From an uncultured Verrucomicrobiae bacterium (GTDB lineage: Bacteria > Verrucomicrobiota > Verrucomicrobiia > Limisphaerales > AAA164-E04): a DNA stretch of 43,321 bases. Below are positions 35,791-43,321 of this stretch, piece by piece. A model generated the notes under the pieces. It worked only from the letters and a program-made list of their open reading frames with translations, ran no database searches and was not told the DNA's origin. How positions within the stretch are numbered: position 1 is the stretch's first letter; each line of letters opens with the position of its first letter. The position numbers were made by a program, and so were the translations under genes. The DNA lies in contig CALSPN010000020.1 of the NCBI GenBank assembly GCA_943788245.1, positions 1 to 43,321 of the forward strand. The letters run 5' to 3'.

Positions 35791-36543
35791 ATGCACCGGT
35801 TCTATGTTCCTCCTTTAGACTGCCAAAAGGATGAATTCGAATTGCGTGCTCAGGATGCGCGGCATGCATTGAATGTGCTGAGGCTGGTAGATGGTAACGA
35901 AGTGGAGGTGTTGAACGGTCGCGGGGACGTCTTGCGTGCCCGTATTCTGGCATCCTCAAGGCGCTGCGTCACCGTCAAGGTCGAATCAAGAACCCATAGG
36001 CCTGCTGATCTACCTGCTCTCGGTCTCGCTCTTCCATTGCTCAAGCCCAAGGCGATGGATTGGTCACTTCAAAAAGCGACCGAACTGGGGGTCAGTCACA
36101 TTTGGCTGATCGATGCTGAGCGGTCAGTGGTTCGCTGGTCCATAAAGGACCATGCAAGCAAACTTGACAAGTTGAACACACTGCTCATCGAATCGATGAA
36201 ACAATGCGGCGCCGTTTGGAAACCTAAGGTGTCAAAACCCATGCCGTTGTCTGATTGCCTGGATACCATGGGCGATCAATGGAGCTGTCTGTTCGGAAAC
36301 CTGAATGCTGATATTGAACCGATTGCCATCTGGAAAGCTGCCGAAACTATCGGTTTGCAATCCATTTGCTGGTGCGTGGGCCCGGAAGGTGATTTTACGC
36401 CAGAAGAATATCAGACTTTGAAGGCATCCAGTGCTCGGGCAGTGGATCTGGGTCCACTCGTTTTAAGAGCGGAGACAGCCGTTGCATGCGGACTTTCAGT
36501 GCTGGGTCAATGGACTCATTTCCGCCGCCAGACAGAGGCTTGA
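35791..36543 (+). CDS. rsmE: 16S rRNA m3U1498 methyltransferase
   Basis: SPOUT methyltransferase, 250 residues, starting 12 bases after dnaJ. Visible: MHRFYVPPL at the N-terminus, KPKAMDWSLQKATELGV (86-101), LIESMKQCGAVWKP, the SAM-binding knot VGPEGDFTPEEY (196-207) and LGPLVLRAETAVACGL (220-235). The 3' end overlaps the convergent methyltransferase gene by 28 bases. A grpE/dnaJ-rsmE order recurs in several phyla. Confidence 0.94.
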   Translation: MHRFYVPPLDCQKDEFELRAQDARHALNVLRLVDGNEVEVLNGRGDVLRARILASSRRCVTVKVESRTHRPADLPALGLALPLLKPKAMDWSLQKATELGVSHIWLIDAERSVVRWSIKDHASKLDKLNTLLIESMKQCGAVWKPKVSKPMPLSDCLDTMGDQWSCLFGNLNADIEPIAIWKAAETIGLQSICWCVGPEGDFTPEEYQTLKASSARAVDLGPLVLRAETAVACGLSVLGQWTHFRRQTEA

Positions 36544-37289
36544 GCAACACTCCATTGATATTTTCTTGCATGTTCTCGAATCAGGAATGGCAAATCCTTG
36601 GTGCTGACGAGTTCAAAGGATCCCTGAAGGCCAGATTTCAGGCCATCCAGTGTATCGATCTTTTGACCCCCTGCGCTGTAACCTCCAAGCCAATTTTCCT
36701 TGGGCGTGTATTCCTCCAGCCATGTGTAAGGGGATGTAATGATCAACTGACCGCCGCTTGCCATCAAATCCGGCAGTTGGTTCAAGCAAAGCCTGGGATC
36801 ATTGAGTCGATCGATCAGGTTCGCCATGAGTATCACATTAAATTTCCCCAGATTGTCTGGAAGCTGCATGGCATCGCCTTGTTGGAATTGTGTGCGCGAC
36901 CGCTCGATGCAGGGATCAATCTTCGCGGATGCTTGTTGAGTAAGTTTCCCTTGCGTCGCAAACGCATAATCACAGCGTCCCTCTGCTTTTAGCTGGTTTG
37001 CTCTATCGATAAAGGCGTGTGAAAAATCGATCCCAATTGCTTCTTCACAATGACGCGCCAGCTCAAAAGTAGATCTCCCAACAGCACATCCCAAGTCCAG
37101 CGCTCTGGCTTTCGATGGGAGTATTTCAGGGACGAGGCATTCTGTGACGCATCGAACAGGATAATTCAGAGCTGAATGTGGTCCGAAATCGTGGGGAACC
37201 TGTTCTTCAGTGGTTCCGTAGTGAAACAACAGATACTCGCTGACGGCTCGATTAGATTCGTAAAAGGGTGGATCCTGTTTGTTTGTCAT
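36516..37289 (-). CDS. Putative 4-mercaptohistidine N1-methyltransferase (OvoA C-terminal domain, stand-alone)
   Basis: 257-residue class I SAM methyltransferase. Motif I is LDLGCAVGRSTFELA (65-79) with acidic D88. The diagnostic regions match the methyltransferase half of OvoA as I recall it: FYESNRAVSEYLLFHYG (9-25), ITSPYTWLEEYTPKENWLGG (184-203) and PFLIREHARKYQW (234-246). In OvoA this domain methylates 5-thiohistidine to ovothiol A, an antioxidant thiol. Here it has no attached sulfoxide-synthase domain, and no such gene is in the window. The partner must be elsewhere if the pathway works. It is a likely single-gene unit, convergent with rsmE. Confidence 0.78.
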   Translation of the reverse strand: MTNKQDPPFYESNRAVSEYLLFHYGTTEEQVPHDFGPHSALNYPVRCVTECLVPEILPSKARALDLGCAVGRSTFELARHCEEAIGIDFSHAFIDRANQLKAEGRCDYAFATQGKLTQQASAKIDPCIERSRTQFQQGDAMQLPDNLGKFNVILMANLIDRLNDPRLCLNQLPDLMASGGQLIITSPYTWLEEYTPKENWLGGYSAGGQKIDTLDGLKSGLQGSFELVSTKDLPFLIREHARKYQWSVAQASVWRRK

Positions 37290-37471
37290 AAATCACGACG
37301 AACGTGCATCAAATCTTGAAGGGAGGCAATCTTGATTCATCCGCTGAAGGCTGTTTTTGGAAATTCAGCATGCATGAATGGTGAGGCATTGTGCAAGAAA
37401 CCAGAGTCATGGCCCTTTGTTTGAATCGATCGAATCTCCTTTTGTTCAGCGTCTGCTGGGAGAAGGTTCTG

Positions 37472-38792
37472 TCAGTCCCGTTTCCTTTCGATGCGGTAAA
37501 GGCCTTTGTCACTTCGCAGGAAGAGTGCTTGATCGTCCACTGCGGCACTAGCCATCAATTGACCGTCTAATTGATTTATGGAAACAACTTTAAATTCTTT
37601 CCCGGCTTCGATGACGGTGGTTTTGCCTTCTCGACTGTGAAAATAGATCCGCCCATTGGACTGAAGAGGGGGAGGCGGAATAATTGCCACCTATGCGTTC
37701 GCGCCAATGTTCTTTTCCTGTGTGAGCATCCAGGCAGGTGACCATGCCTGCGCTATCGCTGACAAAATAAATTTCATCTCCAACGAGGATCGCAGAGGGT
37801 TGATTGGACACGCCACGATTCCATTTCCATTTGATGGAGGGTTTGTTCGAGCTCAGGTAATCGATGGCCAACAATTGCGGGCGCATGAAACTTGTGATCA
37901 CATAGATCAACCCATGACCAGCGACAGGGCGGGGTACGATGGAGAATCCAAGCATGCCATAATTGAGTTTATTCAATTCCTTGCCCGTATTGGGATCGTA
38001 AGTGTATAGCCAGTCTGCCGCTGGAGAATAAAGGATAGGTCGTCCGTTCGTATCCAGGATAAGGGGGGTGCCATAAGATTTCTTAAGCTGTGGATTGGGA
38101 TTCATTTCTCCGGTCCGGTCCGTTCGCCACGCAACGCCTCCGTCTTTCTTGTTTAAGGCAACAACGTATTGCTGGTCACTTCCGTCCATATGAAAAATCA
38201 GCTTATCATCCCAGATGATCGGTGTACTTCCCGGCCCGTTTTCGTGATGGACGTATAAGTCCTGATTGCGCCAGATGACCTTTGTCGTTCTGGTATCCAC
38301 GCATGCCGTTCCGTAAGAACCAAAGTGGCAGTAAAGTTTTCCACCTTCGATGACCGGAGTGGGGGAGGCGTAGCTATTGAGTTTGTGCGTCCATTGTGGG
38401 TTCTTTTTGTGAATGATTTCGAAATCATGCAGTAATTCACCCGAGTCTTTATCAATACAAACGGCGTGAAGTTTAACTGAAGAAAGTACGACGACGGGTT
38501 GCCCTCCGGTATTGGATTTCAGGCGTTCTTCTTTCTCCTCTTCACTTGCCTTGATTTCATGTGCGGCGGTCAACCAAATCTGGTTGCCTTCGATGACTGG
38601 TGATGACCAGCCTTTGCCTGGAATGGGAGTCTTCCATGAGATGTTCTGAGTCTCGCTCCATTCGGCAGGGATCTTTCCCTCCGCGTGACCTTGTCCTGTG
38701 GGGCCGCGCCATTGTTTCCAGTCGGCCTGTGTGTTCAATGCGTAACATGTGGAAAAGACCACTGCCCAAAGTGTCCTATAATTTTTCATCAT
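37472..38792 (-). CDS. Secreted PQQ-like beta-propeller repeat protein (frameshifted near its C-terminus)
   Basis: About 440 residues. Start at ATG 38792 or 38789, giving a signal peptide MMKNYRTLWAVVFSTCYALN and mature DWKQWRGPTGQGH, the usual opening of PQQ-type propeller exoproteins in Planctomycetes and Verrucomicrobia. Repeats include WSSPVIEGNQIWLTA, ASPTPVIEGGKLYCHF, STPIIWDDKLIFH, YGTPLILDTNGRPILYS and SNQPSAILVGDEIYFVSD. The frame breaks after IGGNYSASP: removing one base of the GGGGG run at 37668-37672 (plus strand) restores GGNYSASPLQSNGRIYFHS and leads to the stop at 37472. Whether a cofactor is bound is unknown; many such proteins have only the fold. Same strand as and downstream of the giant propeller protein. 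Confidence 0.87.
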
Positions 38793-38959
38793 GGATGAAC
38801 ACAGAATGATACATTCACGACCTGGGTCAAGATGTTCTACATCGCGTTTTCTCTTGAATTGTTTCAGGTCAATCACATCGTTTCTATCCGCATTGCATCT
38901 TTAGAGAAGGCGCCTGGATACGGAAATTGCAGGCGGTCTTCAACGGGCTCGAGTGGGGT

Positions 38960-39139
38960 TTATGGACGCCCTGAGGGCTTTCTGAGTTGTGCTTCCGCAT
39001 AATATCTCTCCAGGGCTGTTTCCCCTGCAAGAAATACACGATCAATAAGCTGCTACCAGATCACAGCATGGATATGCTCCTGATTCCGATGGATCAATGA
39101 TCCAATCAAAAATTCATCCAGATTTTGATTTTTTTTGGT
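38960..39139 (-). pseudogene. Short coding remnant with in-frame TAG
   Basis: The gap 38793-39143 holds no intact gene. On the minus strand one frame reads LDEFLIGSLIHRNQEHIHAV, IW, then TAG, then QLIDRVFLAGETALERYYAE and AQLRKPSGRP with TAA at 38960-38962. The residue pattern looks protein-like on both sides of the TAG and the frame does not change. It lacks a credible start and family. It may be the end of a decayed gene, or chance. No promoter or terminator was recognised in the rest of the gap. Confidence 0.35.
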
Positions 39140-39143
39140 AAGG

Positions 39144-42100
39144 CTACTTTTGATGTTTCGGAGCAAACACAATAGATGTTTCCATCCACGAACCGCAGCT
39201 ACAACCTCCACCCCCCTTCAGGTGAAAGCAACAAGCCCGCAGCGGGGATGGTGCTCAACCAGCAGTCAGGGCGTAGTCGATTCCAGCTCGTTGTTTTTCC
39301 TTGAGAGGGATCCCACATCGTGACATTGCCGGATCGGAAAAACAGGGCCTTTTCGGTAGCTGCATAAGTGCCGCAGCCTCCACCTGGCATTTTGATATCC
39401 AGTATTTTTCCATCCACAAGAGATAACGCACTGGGTCGAACATAAACTTTATTCCCGACGATGGCTGGTCGAGCCATGTGACCTCCATGATGATCTTGAG
39501 GCCACTTGACATCTACGTTCCAATCCATTTCACCGTTTGCGTCATTGAAAGCATAAGTGTGATAAGATCCACTACCCGATGCAACCAATACGAGTTTTCC
39601 TCCCCCGTGAGCCATGTAGAGGGCGACTTCTCCGGGAACGATGTTGAGCGCAGAAGACCACAAGGTTTGTCCTGATTCGAGATCAAGACAGACCAGGTAT
39701 TGATCTTTCCAAAAGAGACTGCCTCCCAGTTGGCGAGTTTTAGCTGCCATGATGTCCGGGTTGCGTGCTTCTACGAACCAGGCTTTGCCGTCCGCCATCG
39801 TGATGGAACTATTTACGATGAGACCCCCTTGGTAAAGCCATTGGAGTTTTCCACCGTATGAATCAAGAGCGAACAAGTTTTCGCTGCAAACCTTCTGAGT
39901 TACCTCACCGCTTTTGGCGTCATACCAGCCTGCACCTCCACCGCCCCAAAAGTTGGTGAAAGCCGATCCTTGAATGACCGAACTGCCAATGATGCGCTTG
40001 CCGTGAGGCGAGAGGTAAGACCAGTCCAAAGGCTCATCAGGGTTGGCCTGCGGTGGCACGGGAAAGCGATTGACGAGATCACCTGTCTGGGCATCCCATT
40101 TCCAACACTCGCCATCCATCGCGGTAAACAAAAAATCCCGGTTGGCCGACCAATTACTGCTGTCCGTGGCATGTTGAATCTTTGAATACGCGGCAGCTCT
40201 TTGGCCCAGAGGACATAGCCATTGTAGGCGTCCAAAGCAATGATTCGATTCAGTCCCTGCACAAATAATCTTCCACCTGTGGATAATGGAGCAGGCTTGC
40301 GTCCGTTGCGGTCTGGTTGAGCGCGGGGGCCGGGGCGACCAATCCATTGGACCTCGAGGTCTTCTGTCTTGGAGACACCTGATAATTTTTCACCGCCAAA
40401 CGCCGCATTGGAAGCATTTCCATATTGATGAGACCATTCCCCTGAACCTTCCAACGGTCCGCGAGTCATCATCATACCCTCTTTACCTGATTTGAGTTCC
40501 AGTTGATGCTGTGCTGCCAACTTTTTCAGGGTGGCGAACCAAGGTGAAAGATGAGCTTTCTCCTGTTCGATTCCATTTGGGGTAGGGATATAGGCAACAC
40601 CTCCATCAGGACGCAGCCACTGGGCAACATTTTTAAATAAAGGGGTCAGGAGGGCTGGTTCTGAGCTTGACGCGGGATGGAGAACAATCAAGTTGGCAAA
40701 CATTGGAGTGATCGGCAATGGCAGCGAGGCAGTTGACTTGTGAATGGCGATGCGCGATCCATAACTTCCGAGCGATGTCAGCATATCCCTTGATGACGCA
40801 ATTTTTTGCGGATCTTTCTCGAGACCGATAATACGTAGTTGACTCTGCTTCGCCAGGCTGTGCGCCAAGCGACCATCATCACTTCCAATCAAGAGCCCGA
40901 TACCTTGTCGAATACCCGTGTCTTCAATCAAAGTGGCAGCCAATCGTGATGCTTCAAGGTTTGATGCAGTTTGAGGTAAGGCCGTAATTCTGGGCATTGA
41001 AAAGTTAAAGAGGTTGTCACATTCGAACTCCTCCGTGTTTGTAAGAGTGCCATCATCACCAATTGCCTCGACAGTGAATGAGTAGACTCGATTATGCTGC
41101 AGCGATGAGAGAACCATGCGATGCTCCGTTTTCAACTGGTTTTCCAGGAAGACAACGGGTTCCTTGTTTTTAGCGGTTAAAATGAGTTTAGTCGGGCTCG
41201 GTTGGACGGTTTCGTAGGAGATTTCTGCTTCCGATTTCGAGATGAATTGCAGGGTAGGGCCGGATGCCAATTCGAGGACCGGTGCAGGAGGTTCGGGCAA
41301 TGGGAAATCAACTTCTCGTGTATGATTCCGGATTTCTTCCACACTGAGGACTCGATGGTAAACCCGGACTTCATGCACCATGCCTTTGCTGAAATAATGT
41401 TCATCCTTGTCGTGATAAGCTCCTATTTCATAAAAGGCACTGGGCGGATATTGAATCGCACCGCTCTGCTGAGTGGAAGTGGCAGCGATTGCTCCATTGA
41501 CATGGAGTGACATCGTGGCTCCATCATAAGTAGCCGCGAGATGATACCATTGCCCTGTGAGGAAATCTTCGTCAGCTTTCATGTAATTGAGTTTGTCAGG
41601 CCCATTTTTACCATTCAGCGCAAAGCTGAACTTTTGATCCACAAATCCAAGTAACCAACCTTTTTCATAGGTGCCGTTATCCTGGATGGCACCCACAATT
41701 CCACCCCACGAAAGTGGTTCGTCAATACGCACCCAGGCTTCTACCGAGAATTGTTCTTTCGGGATTTCAGAAGCAGATAAATCTCCCTTGATAAGCGCAC
41801 TGGTGGATCCATCCAGTGTCAAAGCTTGCTTGTCATCGATCCTGGCCAGTTTGGCAGATCCGACTAAATTGGCTGGAAGTTTGCCCGCCAGGTTGCGTAT
41901 GACTTTTCCTTCTTTCGCATCCTGATGAAATACCCAACGACTCATCAATGAATCATCCTTTACGGTTTGAATCGGCTTCAGTGGAGGTAAATTTTCAGAT
42001 TCGTTTTCAACCGTCTGGCTGAGCGTAAGGGGAGAACTTGCCGTGGGGCGAAAGGATTGAATGATACCCTGATCCGTGCTTGCGTAGAGCGCTCCGTTTG

Positions 42101-43316
42101 CCACTGCCAGGCCGTAAACGCGACCGGGTATGGATGATTGCCAGATCATCTTGCCACTCAATGCCTCAAAAGCTGCGAGTGTATCCGTACCTCCGGCAAA
42201 AAGGGTTTCTCCAGCCTTGATCAGACTATGAGAAAATGCGTTTTCCTGGCCCCACAAGGGATTCTTGTTTTTCCGATCCATCGCAGCCAGGGATTTGTTT
42301 GTGAGAAAAAATGCTTTTTCTCCATCCACGACCATGGCATTGGCGTTTGGATAAGTGGCATAGGTCGTTCGATTACTGCGGTTGCTGTCCGTGATCCATC
42401 CGGTTTTGTTACCCGGGCCATGCAGAATACCCGCATCGGGTGTCAACATGACAAAACATCCGCCTCCCCCTTTGAGCCCTCCCAACAATTTTCCATTGGT
42501 TCGGTTGTAGATGAGTGGGGATACCCTGCCTTGCGGAGCTACCAAATGTTCATCGGAGGCAAGCAGTGCACCTTCAAACGTGGCGTTGTCGATTCGCTTG
42601 ACGAAATGTTTGTCCGTAGAGAGCTTTCCTGTCGCGGCATCGATGGCGCATAGATAGGATTCCTTCCAGGGTAAAAGACTTGCTGCGAAATAAGCCGTAT
42701 TATCTCGAATGAGAACTCCAGTGCGTATGGGCCAAAAAGGGATCAATTTGCCATTGTTCAAGATTAGTTTTTCGAGAGGTTTAGGGCGAAAAGACCAGAT
42801 TAAAAGGCCATTCTCCGCGTCAAGACATCGAACCATGCCATCATCCGACCCGAAAAAGATCCTTCCATCATGATACGATGGCGCGATCCTGATGGGGCCG
42901 TCTGTGTGATAAATCCAACGTTCATTGCCCGTTTCCGCATCCAGACAGCGCACGGAGTCATCCACACTGGATCCGAAATACACATTATTGCCTGCGGCAA
43001 TGACATGAAAAACCGGGTCGTAATTCCTCATGGACTTCAGTCCGCGAATACCTGCGTAGGCATCCCACTTGGCGGGACCTGACCATGCAGGATGAGGAGG
43101 ATGTGCAGATTTCCACGTCCAGGATGTCTCCAGCGAACTGGCGGGCAGTTGCTCCGCTGTTTTGGCGCTCCTGTAATTATCGTGCTGGTAAACGGGCCAA
43201 TCTTCTCCGACAGCCTCAAACGTCAAAAAAGCAGCGATGACACAAAAGGTTGATTGAATGTTTTTCCAGTGAAACATGAAGTGATGAAGTGAGGGCAGGT
43301 TCAATTGAAAACGCAT
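39144..43316 (-). CDS. Giant secreted PQQ-propeller/LamG/methyltransferase-like protein (two frameshifts)
   Basis: About 1,390 residues after joining three frames: 43316-40166, 40163-39217 and 39210-39144. Signal peptide near MFHWKNIQSTFCVIAAFL (start at 43316, or more likely internal ATG 43277). Residues 40-425: PQQ-like propeller (VRCLDAETGNERWIYHTDG, MVRCLDAENGLLIWSF). About 458-670: LamG (FSVEAWVRIDEP, GQWYHLAATYDG). 680-770: fibronectin-III-like. 785-955: class I methyltransferase-like domain (GIGLLIGSDDGRLAHSLA, IIGLEKDPQKIASSRDML, WLRPDGGVAYIP). From 985: second propeller (GRPGPRAQPDRNGRKPAPLS, GRLFVQGLNRIIALDAYNG). C-terminus RLRPDCWLSTIPAAGLLL then GGGGCSCGSWMETS. Restoring the frame needs one extra G at GG 40164-40165 and one fewer in the six-base run 39211-39216. 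It probably acts in the periplasm or at the cell surface; function unknown. Confidence 0.85.
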
Positions 43317-43321
43317 AACAT

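Noticed and set aside
38960..39139. RAYT/IS200-type transposase remnant suggested by HIHAV
   Set aside because: The H-x-H context lacks the preceding proline-asparagine pattern and no catalytic tyrosine region is seen.
42138..42653. 171-codon plus-strand frame opposite the large propeller gene
   Set aside because: Antisense to clear propeller repeats.

Overview
The window looks like a chromosomal segment of a Gram-negative bacterium of the Verrucomicrobiota (best guess Opitutales/Puniceicoccales-like), possibly a metagenome or single-cell assembly. The evidence is inferential: lpxD indicates an outer membrane with lipid A; an LL-diaminopimelate aminotransferase, RNase HIII and ClpC occur together; there are several secreted LamG, CotH and PQQ-propeller proteins, multiple Gfo/Idh/MocA oxidoreductases and a TIM-barrel sugar isomerase; and many starts lack a clear Shine-Dalgarno site. 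There is no rRNA, tRNA, CRISPR array, phage or intact insertion sequence.

Layout. 1-569: end of aspS. 585-4817: minus-strand aldo/keto reductase, zinc alcohol dehydrogenase and CotH protein. 4930-7423: clpC, preceded by a leader rich in inverted repeats. 7681-13200: minus-strand sugar-acid/polysaccharide genes (AGE epimerase, enolase-superfamily enzyme, a decayed remnant, a secreted esterase). 13416-15422: secreted metallophosphoesterase-LamG protein. 15428-21975: dinB, dapL, a second aminotransferase, an alpha/beta hydrolase, an alanine-glyoxylate-type aminotransferase and a small CBM48 protein. 22027-23527: overlapping nusG-like, Nudix and tadA genes. 23677-24000: LURP-one/YxjI pseudogene. 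24109-26076: panD-lpxD-wbuC. 26172-28394: Gfo/Idh oxidoreductase, a strong terminator, a 20-bp perfect hairpin and a decayed tandem universal stress protein. 28427-33734: mutY, RNase HIII, sugar isomerase plus oxidoreductase pair, walJ-like hydrolase. 33893-36543: grpE-dnaJ-rsmE. 36516-37289: an OvoA-C-type 4-mercaptohistidine N-methyltransferase. 37472-43316: two secreted PQQ-propeller proteins, the larger with LamG and methyltransferase-like domains inside it.

How the genes work together. Housekeeping genes (aspS, clpC, dinB, dapL, tadA, lpxD, panD, mutY, rnhC, grpE-dnaJ-rsmE) are interleaved with small catabolic sets that probably process algal or plant polysaccharide sugars: esterase + enolase-family enzyme + AGE epimerase; two dehydrogenases; oxidoreductase + isomerase. 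grpE-dnaJ and ClpC form the proteostasis component.

The most striking global feature is the number of broken reading frames. Five otherwise convincing genes (cotH, clpC, esterase, both PQQ genes) carry one or two single-base frameshifts. Five of these six lesions are one surplus base in a homopolymer, which suggests assembly error or slippage. The universal stress protein and YxjI genes, in contrast, carry several lesions each and look truly decayed. The most unusual intact architecture is the roughly 1,390-residue secreted protein at 39144-43316.
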